A stretch of DNA of 64,000 bases from Maylandia zebra (Eukaryota; Chordata; Actinopteri; Cichliformes; Cichlidae), in assembly GCF_041146795.1 (NCBI RefSeq), contig NC_135170.1, positions 36,748,159 to 36,812,158 of the forward strand, given 5' to 3'. A program made the position numbers and the translations under genes. Positions 31,229-42,085 of the stretch are shown here, in pieces. Numbering within the stretch: position 1 is the stretch's first letter; each line of letters opens with the position of its first letter. The notes below the pieces were generated by a model that was not told where the DNA came from, did not search any database, and saw only the letters and a program-made list of their open reading frames with translations.

Positions 31229-32332
31229 GTTTTACAGCTGATCAAAAGTTTAGGATAGAAAGTTCCAGACTTGAACTCAGTAATAAATTGGTCCGCTGTT
31301 CTTGTTGATCACTTCATGCAAGTGTTTCCATGAGGTGAGTGGGAACATTTCTCCAAGTGGTGAAGACGGCCACACGAAGGGCGTCTGCTGTCTGGAACTG
31401 TTGTCCTTTCTCAGTTGGATTTAGATCAGGGAAAGATGCACGATGGTCCAAAAGAGTGACGTTATTCTCCTGGAAGAAGTCCTTTGTCCTGTGGGCATTG
31501 GGTACTGTAGCGTTGTCCTGTTGAAAAACCCAGTCGTTACCACACAGGCAAGGGCCCTCAGTCATGAGGGATGCTCTCTGCAACATCTGGACATAGCCAG
31601 CAGCCGTTTGTCACCCCTGCACCTCCTGAAGCTTCATTGTTCCACTGAAGGAAAAAGCATCTCCCCAATCATTGTGGCGCCCCCTCGTCTGTAGGGCGAA
31701 GAAAACATCTCAGGTGGGATCTGCTTGTCATGCCGGTAAGGTTGGAAACCATCAGGACCATCAAGGTTGCATTTTTTTTACAGGAGAAACAAAAGGTTAT
31801 ATTTTTTTCTCATCAGAGAATTAGTTTTTGAAGTCCTTCAGTCTCAGATGCCATTTGATGGTTATGGGGGTGCGGTCGGCACCACTAATGGCCTTAATTT
31901 GGGTTGAGGATTTTTTAGGTTTCCACTTCATGTTTTTTTTCCATAACTCCCAGGACGACCGTCTTAACTGCATCCCACCTCAGCAGCGATGGTGCGCTGT
32001 GAGCGACCCTACTTATGCAGTTCAACAAGCCATGTTCAAAAAGGAAAGTGTTTTTGCTTTTGCCATCAGAACATCCTGACAGTCTGACAATGACAATGAA
32101 TCCACAGTTTTGCACAGATTTGGCCTTTTAAAGGCATGTGGTCCTAAACATTTGATCAGCTGTAAAACAGCCCGTCCCAGTTTAAGTTTATGAAATGTAA
32201 GTTAAATGTTTTGTCTCACTGCCATTTCTGCTTGTTGCATGTTGTTGGAACCTTGTTAAGATCCAACCATGCAAAAGATGATTTTTTGCCATTTTTCAAG
32301 TGGTCTCAAACTTTTGATCGGGACTGTGTTTA
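31229..32332 (-). mobile_element. degenerate Tc1-like transposon
   Basis: The minus-strand frame 31586-31314 reads VFQQDNATVPNAHRTKDFF and then FPDLNPTEKG, which is a Tc1-like catalytic end. N-terminal blocks lie in broken frames near 31900-32115. Ends containing gatcaaaagtttaggat (31238) and its inverse acttttgatcgggactg (32312-32328), with an inner gatcagctgtaaaa copy at 32152, suggest an IR/DR layout. Several stops and frameshifts show an old copy. Confidence 0.75.
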
Positions 32333-32803
32333 ACAATCGATTAGTTTCTTCTGAATGGATTAAGAATGCTTTTTTTTTCCACATTGCAATGCATCACAAT
32401 TGTAAATCATTACACAATTAATTGTGTCAGCTCTATTAGATGTAAGATTGTATATTTGCTTTGGAAATGGGCAGTTTGCTTTATTGTGCTTTGTATTTGT
32501 TTTCAGACTGCAAGGAAAGAAGGCTAATGTACACCGAGCATCTGAGGAACACCACGCAAGTCCTCCAGCACATTGGATCCAAAAACCCGGTCCAGTTCCT
32601 CAGACACCATCAGAGACTGTTTTGAAAGCCCTCTACTATCAATCTGGATAAAAAGAAACTTTGCCAACCACTGCAAGTATCAATGTTTTAAATTTTGTTT
32701 GACTGTTTATTATGTACTTATTTGTTTTTGGTTGTATTAAGTTTGATATTAATTAGATCAGTGCCTTTTTAGTCATTAATTTGATTATTAAATATTAACT
32801 GTT

Positions 32804-33090
32804 TAGGGCAGCATGGTGGTTAGCACTGTCGCTGCACAGCAAGAAGGTCCTGAGTTGAATTCCACCATCTTTCTGTGTGGAGTTTGCATGTTCTCCCCGT
32901 GTTTGCGTGGGTTCTCCCCGGGTACTCCGGCTTCCTCCCACCGTCCAAAGACATGCAGTTAGTGGGGATAGGTTAATTGGATAATCCAAATTGCCCGTGA
33001 GTGTGAATGGTTGTCTGTCCCTGTGTGTTAGCCCTGTGACAGACTGGCGACTTCGCCCTATGAAAGCTGGGATAGGCTCCAGGAGACGGT
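32804..33090 (+). repeat. tRNA-derived SINE-like teleost repeat
   Basis: It begins gggcagcatggtggttagca, with A-box-like (tggttagcactg) and B-box-like (gagttgaattcc) blocks, followed by gttctccccgtgtttgcgtg and ccaaagacatgcag. This is a common interspersed unit in fish genomes. The exact family is not named with confidence. Confidence 0.65.
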
Positions 33091-33324
33091 AAACAAGCTT
33101 ATTAAAATGTATTTTAACTGGTTTACTTTATATTAGTTTTTTATTTCAATGTAATAATTGTACAAAAACCAAAGTTCACTGTGAATTTTACATTTATCAA
33201 CAAGTATACTGTTATGTATTCTGCATTATCTCTATATTTTCCACGGGGAAATTCTGGTAACTACAGCTGCCAGTATTTTACCGTAAATTCTACAATATTG
33301 TTTTTACAGTGTTGGACAACACCC

Positions 33325-33640
33325 GCCTCTCCAACACCACCCTAAGAGAGTCCAGCTTCTGATCAGTTTACTGAGTCTGTTGGCGTCTGCGACCCTCAAC
33401 CCTCTGTCCCAGCATGCAACAGCACAGAGGATAGCACTGACCACAACAGACTCATAGACAATTCTGAGCATTGGTCGACAGATGTTGAAGGACCTCAGAG
33501 ACTGTGGCCCTTCCTGTAGAGGGCAGTGGTGTTTTTAACCACGTCCGGTTTATTATCAGTGTGTACTCTGAGGTATTTACCGTACTCCACAACGTCCACA
33601 TCAACCATGTCCACTGAAAACGAGTGACTCCTGCTGGGTG
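33325..33640 (-). mobile_element. LINE reverse-transcriptase C-terminal relic
   Basis: On the minus strand, broken frames give KGHSL-GPSTSVDQCSE- and VLSSVLLHAGTEG-like blocks. With one-base shifts these match the LRSFNICRxMLxxFYESVV thumb region of fish LINEs. The copy is degenerate. It ends about 250 bases before the endonuclease-fusion gene. Confidence 0.5.
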
Positions 33641-33891
33641 TGCTCCAGGGGTAAAAATGTGTGGAGTTTATCTAAACGCAGGAAGGAAAGCTTGAAGAAA
33701 GCACCGCTGTGCGTCCAGCACAGAGCCACAGCCTGCTGGGTGAAAGCAAAGAACAAATATAAAGAGTGTTCACAGCAGCAAACAGGCTGACTGACCTTTG
33801 ACCCTCACTGCCCTCAGTCATTACTGTTTATATGATGATGATAATGATGGTGAAACGTTTCTCCCATGAAGGCGTCCTTTCCTGCTCTGTG

Positions 33892-36793
33892 ATGGACAGA
33901 GAAACCTCCATGATGAGCACTGCTGCTGACGAGCTGCTGGAGGCCAGTTTCTCCAGGATAAAGATTTTGGACCACTATAGAGATCAGCTTACAGCCCTGT
34001 CTGAGGAGCTCAAGGAACTAAAGCCAAAATATAACAGGACAGGATGTGTTAAGTTTTTTTCAAGGAGATCATCTTCCCTATTGTCTTGTCCTGAAATCAC
34101 TGAATCACTGGAGAAGTTGCAGAAGATAGAAGGTGAAATCAATGAAGCCCAGCAAAAAAACGAGGAACTGTTAGAGAAGCTGAAGATTTCTACAAACAGC
34201 TGTGAGCACGTCGTGGAAGAAATTCTGTCAGCAGCAGCAAAAAGACTTAAAGTCAAGAACCAAATTAACTTCAGCTCAGCATCAGCTCGAAAACTCATCC
34301 AAGAAATGTCTCGATGTGAGTTTCAGCACATCCTCGAAGGAAAAGTGGTGGTGAGGTTCTGTTATTTCATTTTTACATCATCATTAGTGAGATCTAAACA
34401 CATACTAAAGGTTTAAAAACATATCATTCATGCTTTTATGGTTTATCACTGCAGCAGTTTTTCCCTTAACACTGACAAACTGATGAAGAACAGAAATGAT
34501 TCTGTTGTAACCTGTTCTCTCTGACGGTCAGGTTGGATCTGTAGATGGTGGAAAGGAGTTGCCACTTCCTGAAGTCATTCAAATGTCGACAGAATTAATC
34601 CGGAAGAATCATGTGACCGAAGCTAGCGAATCACTGAGAGCTGCAGCTGACAAGATCAAAAAGTTCATCTGGGACCTTTTTCAGCAATTCAGCAACATTG
34701 AGTAAGTTTTTCTCTCTGTATATAAAATGACTCCACCACAGCTCTGACTTCCTGTAGGTGTTAAACAACCAATGAAATCTTCTTATGGCCTCTCACGTCG
34801 CGATGAGACACATAGTCAATAGTGCGCCAACAACCCTCTCTGGGACACGCCCCCCTCCCACTGGGGTTTACATACGTGGGACTCTCCACCATTTGGTCTT
34901 AAAACTGAAGAAGGTTCTCGGATGAAGCGTCTTCACAAACTCGAAGAAGTCCAGTCGGCTCCGGGAGTATCCTGTGTAACTGCGAGAGATCAGCTCAAAG
35001 GGAAACCCTTCTCCAAGAAAACAAGCTCGACTATGTCACAGGTGAACCTCCACCATGCACATGTGGCACATGTGGCAGGGATCCATGTTCATAAAGCCCA
35101 GCGACACTCGAACCACTTTCTGAACCTGCGAGGCTTCAGACGTCATCGATGACGACACATTAGGTGATCAGCTGTGAAAACACCTGGATCACTGCTGTCA
35201 CTGCCTTTGTGTTGTGTTTGGAGTTAGTTTCTGGGTGCTGAGGTTTGGAAACTGTTCTCAAACTCTTCTCTGTGTGACCCCCCCCCCCAAATCAACATAT
35301 GACCCAGTTTAAAACCCTGATGCTCACTAACCATGAGTTACAACAGTAGATCAACCTAACGATGCCTGAATTGAACTCATATCCTTTAAAGAATTTGGCA
35401 CGGTCACAGCAAATCTGCCAGGTTGGAGCACAGACTTACATCCATTGTTCTGAATTACTAAGTCCTCCATAAATAATCACCAAGGAAACTATAAACAACA
35501 TCATGTCACAGTCAGGCAGGATTTCATTAGTAAATTTGCTGCATTCCAGCTGTTTTAGGTAAATCTGGTACGAGTCCTGTTTGTTGTTTGTTGTTTGTGG
35601 TGACGACTTACAGCTGAAATCACACTGACTCGACCTTCACTGGGTTCTTTTACAGAGACAAGGTGATCAAGCTACCTCAACAAGCAGGTGAAGAACAGTC
35701 TGCCTCCGAAACAAGGAGTGGTGGTGACAACAAGGAAGAAAGTAATCAACCAAGTGAGGAGAGTGGTGTTGATGACACAAAGAAAGATAAAGACTATGTG
35801 CCCCCACCTTACTGGCGTGATAGTGATGATGGTAATGGTGCTGCTAAAAGGAAATTTAACGAGCAGAAGAATGCAAGCGATGCTGGAAGCTGGGTGCTGA
35901 TCAATTTTCGCTCGATTAAAGGGAAAAAGGAAAAATTGAAGGGTTTATTAGAGAAAAACAAAGATGTATTAATTTTAACAGAGACGTGGACGAAAAATGA
36001 AAAGAAGAAGCACAAGGATCAGGTCCTTCGAGACATGTTAACTGAAGAGTACAAATTTGTTCAGTTTACGAGGGAAGAGAACAAAAAAGGAGGTGGCGTC
36101 GCGATTTTATTCTTAAAGACCCTTTACAAGGGTAAAAAAATTAATCTGATCTCAGCCAAACACTTTGAATATGTGGCTGTAAGGCTGAAGCGAACTGGTT
36201 ACCAACCTGTCCTGGTCATCGGTGTGTATCGCCCTCCGCAGACGAAATTCAAAGATTTCCAGCCGGAGTTTGAAAGCCTCTTGCAGGACGTTTCTGCAAA
36301 ATGCAAAGACTGCATCATTTTGGCTGGAGATTTTAATATCTGGGTTGATAAAAAGTTGAAGAACAAAACCAAAAAAAAAATCAAAAAAAGATTTTCGTCT
36401 ATATTGAACAAAAACAGTCTTAAGCAACATGTAAAAAGCCCAACACATAAAGGAGGTCACATTCTGGATCTGGTCATCAGCAGAAATGTTGAAGTCTCTG
36501 ATCTGAGTGTTCGTAATGACGACATAGCAGATCATTGCAGTATATACTTCAATGCCACACCTCCCCTTAAAGCAGAGGAGACTGAAGATGAGGATGAATT
36601 TGAAGATGAATTTGAGGATCAAGTTGTGAATGAAGTTAAGGATGAAGATGAGGATGAAGTTGAGGATGAAGATGAGGATGAGGTTGAGGATGAGGTTGAG
36701 GATGAAGATGAGGATGAAGTTGAGGATGAAGATGAGGATGAGGTTGAGGATGAAGATGAGCCCACAAAAAAAATGAAAAAAAGTGAAGAGTAG
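33892..36793 (+). CDS. putative host gene: helical N-terminus fused to a LINE-type APE-like endonuclease domain and an acidic tail
   Basis: Three exons join with GT/AG borders and matching phases: 33892-34350, 34532-34701 and 35656-36793 (588 residues). The ATG at 33892 has G at -3 and +4; the frame is open from 33802, so an earlier start or exon is possible. Residues 1-~209 are predicted largely helical and rich in Glu/Lys heptad-like stretches; I do not recognise the family. Residues ~288-509 align block by block with LINE endonucleases: INFRSI (Asn293), LTETW (Glu319), KKGGGVAILF, GVYRPP (Tyr401), AGDFNIWVD (Asp435, Asn437), HILDLVIS (Asp481) and ADHC (Asp502, His503). The usual metal-binding and catalytic residues are all present. 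Residues ~516-578 are a Glu/Asp tail. No reverse transcriptase follows. Introns argue against a processed copy. Nuclease activity is inferred only; a chance fusion or pseudogene remains possible. Confidence 0.62.
34835..34960 (+). mobile_element. Penelope-like element end fragment in intron 2 of the endonuclease-fusion gene
   Basis: The block around gggactctccaccatttgg, then actgaagaaggttctcggat and gaagaagtccag, repeats the end region of the Penelope-like element at 15560-15640 in diverged form. Confidence 0.65.
36571..36762 (+). repeat. GATGAAGATGAGGATGAG-type coding repeat (acidic tail)
   Basis: Imperfect tandem units of gat/gag/gaa/gtt codons encode the Asp/Glu tail of the fusion gene. 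The period is about 24-36 bases and stays in frame to the stop at 36791-36793. Confidence 0.85.
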
Positions 36794-37691
36794 AAAACTT
36801 GATGCACCTATTTGTCCTTTAAAAGCTGAAATATGTTGGACTCCTGGACGTCCGAGCATTGACGTTTCAGGAGTCATCATCATACACACATAACACATCG
36901 CATTGACTCAGGGGGCTGAATAATCACGCACACCCACTTTGCAGTTATTTATTTGTTAAAAATGTTCGGAATCATGTCTGATTTTCGTTCCACTTCTCAC
37001 AGATTTGGAGAAGGGTGGCAGATGTAACTGGCTGATAATGTTAAAAAAAATTCTACCCACTGTTAACCATAATTCAATAACCCTGTAAAACTAATAACTG
37101 AATGTGCTTTTAACTCTTCTTAGAATGAGATTTTAACCACTACGGTGCAAAGTTTTTAGATACTGTGTTGATAAAGTACAAGAGATACAATCAGTCAGTG
37201 TTTATTCAGCAGTCAAGGACATCAATATTTGCATAGTATTTTTACTGACATGTTTTGGGCAAAAACATTTTGAATTTTAAAATACGAACATTTGTAACAA
37301 ACAATTGACAAATTAGCCAGTTCCAATGTAAAACTTTATCTGCCTGTTAAAAAAAGAAGATAATCTTCTCACAAACTGGTGTTTGATTTTGAAACAGGAA
37401 AAAAGTGGGGAAACAAATGAAAAGACTAACATTTGAATAAAACCTGAAAGCAAGTAAATACTTTCTATGCTGCCTTATGGTAAACTTTGGTAATATTGAT
37501 AAAGAACAGCACTGGCTGATGATGAAATACAGTCAGCTGGCATGGTGACACTGCCAGTATTAACCTGCAGGGCTGGACTGGGACAGAAAATTGGCCCCAG
37601 GTATTAAAGCCATAAAGCCTTTGAATGAAAACAAACCCTGTTGTGACAGTGATGTACAGTCTTGTTGGTATATGTATGATTTCTAAACATT
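36794..37691. other. downstream flank of the endonuclease-fusion gene
   Basis: A/T-rich sequence with no reverse-transcriptase remnant. A candidate polyadenylation signal (aataaa) lies near 37436. Confidence 0.5.
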
Positions 37692-37946
37692 CTTTCCCAG
37701 TTAAATTTACCCTTCATTCTAATTTGTGTTGTACAGTTATTTCATTTTTAACTTTAATTTTTATATTTTATTTTCTTCCTTCATAGTTAAATTTACCCTT
37801 TTTAATTTTCATATTTATTTCCTATCTCATTCATAGCCTTTTCTTTTTTCTTTAGGTCACGAGCAGTTGTCCAAGCATTTCACTGCATATCGTACTATGT
37901 ATGACTGTGTACGTGACAAATAAAATTTGAATTTGATTTGATTTGA
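37692..37946 (+). mobile_element. 3' UTR fragment of the Rex1-like LINE
   Basis: Matches 20705-20950 of the first LINE copy, from tcccagttaaatttaccc through tcacgagcagttgtccaagc to an aatttg-type tail. It is a very short 5'-truncated insertion. Confidence 0.85.
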
Positions 37947-40217
37947 TTTTTACCTCAGATAAAAACTTTGTTTGCAAGATTCAGATAATTATTTAATAAA
38001 AGCTAGTGTCATGAAATCAATATCCTTAGTATCCTTCTTTTCCTATTATATTGTTTTATGTACTTTAATAATGAAGGCTTGTAGAGCAAGGCCACTTTTG
38101 ACTCGCAAAGTGCTCAGCCAGACTAAAAAACAGGAAGTTTTAGTGCACAGGCATATTAATAGATAAGACACAGAAAAGAGGAACTTTGCCATATAAGCAA
38201 TGTTTGAAACTGTGTGACGTGCAAAGTACAGAAATAATACCATATAAGACACATGTGGAGCTAAAAATGTTAGAGCTGCAACTGGCGTTTGAGCTGTGCA
38301 GGGGTCTCTCTCTTCCGGAAGATGATTGAATAAAAAGAAATATAAATGTTTTAACACACTATGAGTCGGTTTTCTCTGTTCTGTCACGGGGACAAAAGAA
38401 TCGGGGTTAAAAGCTAGACATTTTAAATGAGAATAAGAAAGTATTTCTTTGTGCCCCCCTCTCCCTGTTAATGCCCTACCTGCCCCCCTGGCAGCACTTT
38501 GCTAGACCCGCCCCTGCACAGTTACCAGCTGTCAGCTGCTTAGAAAAGGATCCTGGTGTTATTTGTCTCTCAGAAACAGTTCATAACTTCAACTCATCCA
38601 TGTCACCTAAAAGGTAAACCTGTTTCTCCATCACAGCTCTGATGGTTCAGTAAGGACATCTCCTGGTTTCATCTTCATGTTTCCCTCTCACCACATATCC
38701 AAACCGACATCATGACCAGCAGCTTTACAGCTGTGGCTCCAGCAAACATCAGCTGATACTAGAAAGTAATATTAAATAAATTCTAACAACAGCTGATCAA
38801 GCTTAAACGTGCTGCTGTTGTTTAGCGCGACATCTGCTGGTTTCCTCTTTCTGGCGCAAAGTGGGCGATAAACAAACAAGAGAGACGATCAGCTGATCAT
38901 TGATCAGTTTCATGATTGAAGTAGAAACAGGAGAGGGAGGGGAGAGAATGAGAGAAGAAGAGGCAGCTGTGCAGCATAAAGACAGAATAAATCCAGCTTT
39001 GTGTCTTTTTTCCATCCTAGCTAAAGTCCGGGACAAACTGCGTCTCTTCTCAGCTCAATACGAAACGTGTAATATTTTCTCTGAATGAGGGACCATTCCA
39101 TTTTTAAGGAGCCGTTGGCAACTCTACTAACTAACCTTATGAATAAAATAAAGTTCACTATCAGTAACATCATAGCACCACCCAGCTGTATAGAAACTCT
39201 GTCATGCTAGCTAGCACGCAGTACGAAAAAGTCAGCATGACGAAAATAAACTCCACCTAAACTTCGTTTATATCTGACCTGCAGGTTATAACTTCTTACC
39301 TGAAGTTCAGTTCACCTGACACTCGGACCGGCGGCCGCCTCGGGTCTCTGCTCCTGCCTCTCCTTTCCCTCATCCACCTGCTGGCCTCTGTGAAAGCTCC
39401 ACCAGAGAAACCAAACAACTGAGTTATTTTTACAGATCTGCCAGCATCTGGCCAATCCACCACCTCTCATTGTTCATGCCATTACAAAAATAAATAAATA
39501 AATAAGTCATCAGCCCACCGGCAAATGCCCGGTATGCCTGATGGCCAGTCCAGCTATGTTAACCTGTTAATCTTTCGCTGAAAAATTGTTTTCTGCGGTG
39601 CCTCTTTCGTGCTTGTGTAACCAAGACGTCTACTCACCAAAGAATGAGTGAAGCAATATGGATAACAGCAGAGGACAATTTATTTAGGGTCTGATGGCAA
39701 TTTACCATCGGTGTCCAGCACTTTAAAGGATTGATGGACTGGAGCACATCCGTCCTTAACATACCCTCTTAAACATCAGCTTGACACTGATACATCAAAG
39801 GAAACTTAACCGACTCTAAGTGCAAATGTTTCAACCTGAACAACTTAAAACTTCTCTGGGATACAATGTAAACAAAGGCAAGAAGAAGAAGAAAAGAAAA
39901 AAATATATTTCCATCAATAGCCACTTCTCCTAACCAGGAGACAAGTGAATATATTGTGTAAAGAGTCCTTTTTCTCAGTCCTGGGGTTGTAACACCACAA
40001 CCTCCTCAGTGCGTAATCAGAGAGTCTATTTGACAATAACCAAAATGTCTTTGGATAGTCTTTGTGAATGCGAAAAACAACAACAACAATGGTGTTAGCT
40101 GGCCAGCAAAATAAAGAGAGTGTATGGCACTGAGTGCGGGCGTGTGTGTGAGTACTTCGGTCCAAATAATCGAGGTCCAGATGGATGAATGAATGGCAGC
40201 CGCCGGTCCTTTAATGG
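37947..40217. other. gene-free region
   Basis: No gene was recognised. A possible solo LTR-like stretch near 38160-38400 has an aataaa but no clear ends. A short (AAAT)n run lies near 39487-39506. Confidence 0.4.
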
Positions 40218-40415
40218 CAGCAGCGAGACAGCGCAGCAGCGTAGCAGCAGTGAGGCAGCGCAGCAGCGAGACAGCGAGGCAGCGCAGCAGCGAGACAGCG
40301 AGGCAGCGCAGCAGCGAGACAGCGAGGCAGCGCAGCAGCAGTGAGGCAGCGCAGCAGCGAGACAGCGAGGCAGCGCAGCAGCGAGACAGCGAGGCAGCGC
40401 AGCAGCGAGGCGTCT
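40218..40415. repeat. 24-bp minisatellite (GAGGCAGCGCAGCAGCGAGACAGC-like unit, written in parts)
   Basis: Tandem units built of gaggcagcgcagcag plus cgagacagc give about eight copies with small losses. Because the period is a multiple of three, frames stay open on both strands (Ser/Glu/Ala/Gln-rich or Leu/Arg-rich). No start context or splice sites support coding. Confidence 0.9.
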
Positions 40416-41492
40416 GGCAGGAGAACGAACAATAGTCTTTTTTAAAGGCTACTGCAGAAGGAGATATTCCCCGCTAGCTCACCCAAGCTTGCTCTCTGGC
40501 ACAGCTACAAGCCATGTGAGCTCGTAGCCCCTCCCACTTGGATGTACTACAAAAGTCGACGTAAAGCAGCCGCAAACCAATAGCAATAAAAAAACCTCAA
40601 AATCACTGAAGAACATTTTATACCCAATATAGATATATACATATATACTGAATATCACACAATATCAGATAACCAAATTAACACTGGGTTACACTTGGCT
40701 CTCCTACCTTTGCTAACGTGATGCTCATAGTCCAGAAGCCGATGCTGCATTCACTTACACTCGGATATCTGAGCATCACTGTGAAAACATAATTATACAT
40801 TTGATTTCATTGAATTTTATTGTTTTAGCTTTGGGGTGCCACCTGGCCAGTCTGGTTGGCGGGGGGTGGCCTGTGCCCCCCCAGGCCACCCTGCTGGACA
40901 TGCCACTGCAAACAAGGCAAAGTAAATCGTTTTGTTTTTTTTTTATTTCAAATCTCTTTGAAAACCTCTAAACTTTCCTAGCAGTCCTTCACAAACAGGG
41001 AACAGTCTGTCTATTCTCTCCATCTGTCAGCTGCTGCTGGCTCTTCCTCCTCCTCTTCCTCACACACTGCCGAGTTTGTCCTGGTGGATCATCAGGGCTG
41101 CAAAGCCTCACAGATGATGTGCAGCAGTGGGTCCCTCAGTCTGTCCTCACTCTGGACACTTGCAGTCGTCACACATGGAAATCAAATGTGTGATAAGCTG
41201 CAGGATTCAGACACAAGTGTAACTTATAAACACATGTTCATACTTTTATTCCACAATCAGAGAGAAAGAAACAGAGAGAGAGTGCAGGACAGACAGACAG
41301 GTGACAGTCTCAGGTGTACACACTGCTACACAACAGCACAGAGAAGCAGGATTTAGTGTTTGTGTTATTACGAGTGTAAACAAGAAGAGTTCCAGATGGT
41401 GCAGTGGACACATGTGTGACTCCACCAGTAATGTTTTAATGTTCTTCATTATTAAACATTCGCACATAAATAAGGGACATAATATTCAGTAC
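40416..41492. other. gene-free region
   Basis: No gene or named repeat was recognised. Open frames are short and lack family motifs. Confidence 0.45.
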
Positions 41493-41801
41493 TTACTTTT
41501 GAAGGTTCACTCTTTGACCGCCCCCTTCTGCCGTATTTTGCGGCAAAATTAGCCAAAAATCAGAAGATTGATAATATATCTTTTTTCGATTTATTTTGTC
41601 GGTATGTGAGAGGCCAAATAGAATATGTTGAAACTTCAGTTTACACGAGGCATCAATTTTGGTGTTTATAAAATTATTTAGATCAATCCAAAATACATGA
41701 CATGTTGGTTCCTCTGCATTGCTGCAAAAAGTACAAAGAGTGTCAATATTTTTCTTAAATTTAACCAGATATGTCTTTACCAGATAACATCTATGGATCA
41801 A
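41493..41801 (-). mobile_element. L1-like LINE C-terminal relic
   Basis: The minus frame reads TLCTFCSNAEEPTCHVFW followed by KLKFQHILFGL, the CxFC...H.FW zinc-knuckle end typical of fish L1-type reverse transcriptases. The rest of the element is missing. Confidence 0.6.
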
Positions 41802-41875
41802 CTTAAGAGTAACTTCTCTGAGCTTAGTAGTTTATTTTATTACTACCTGTAATTCTCACTAATAACTCTTTTAGG

Positions 41876-42085
41876 CTGCGTCCGCACCTACACGAGTATT
41901 TTTGAACATGCAGCTGTTTCGTCCACGTAAATGGCGTTTCGAATCACCGAAAACTGAGATTTTTTAAAACTCATTTTTTTCCGTTTACGTGTGGACGAGG
42001 AATACGGAGTTCGTCACGCGACATCAAAGGTATGTGCCCTTTTTCACGTCACGCTGTGGCCACGTTTACATGAGATGAATTGCAG
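41876..42085. repeat. probable MITE-like teleost repeat
   Basis: It contains ggctgcgtccgcacctacac and an inverse-type block ccgtttacgtgtggacgag, a pattern seen in non-autonomous fish DNA elements. Ends are not clear. Confidence 0.4.

Noticed and set aside
33330-36793. Idea that the endonuclease exon is just the 5' part of a longer LINE continuing downstream
   Set aside because: No RT block, LINE 3' UTR or tail follows the stop at 36793. The LINE relic at 33325-33640 is on the other strand and of another part of a LINE.
36152-36898. 248-residue minus-strand frame (Phe/Ile/Leu-rich) opposite the endonuclease exon
   Set aside because: It is the antisense shadow of the Asp/Glu and Lys-rich coding strand; low-complexity hydrophobic runs result from gat/gaa repeats.
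38160-38400. Possible solo LTR with aataaa and a run ending ctgttctgtcacg
   Set aside because: No TG/CA borders, target duplication or second copy could be shown.
40193-40435. Ser/Ala/Gln-rich frames over the 24-bp repeat
   Set aside because: The frame is kept open by the repeat period only; no gene context.
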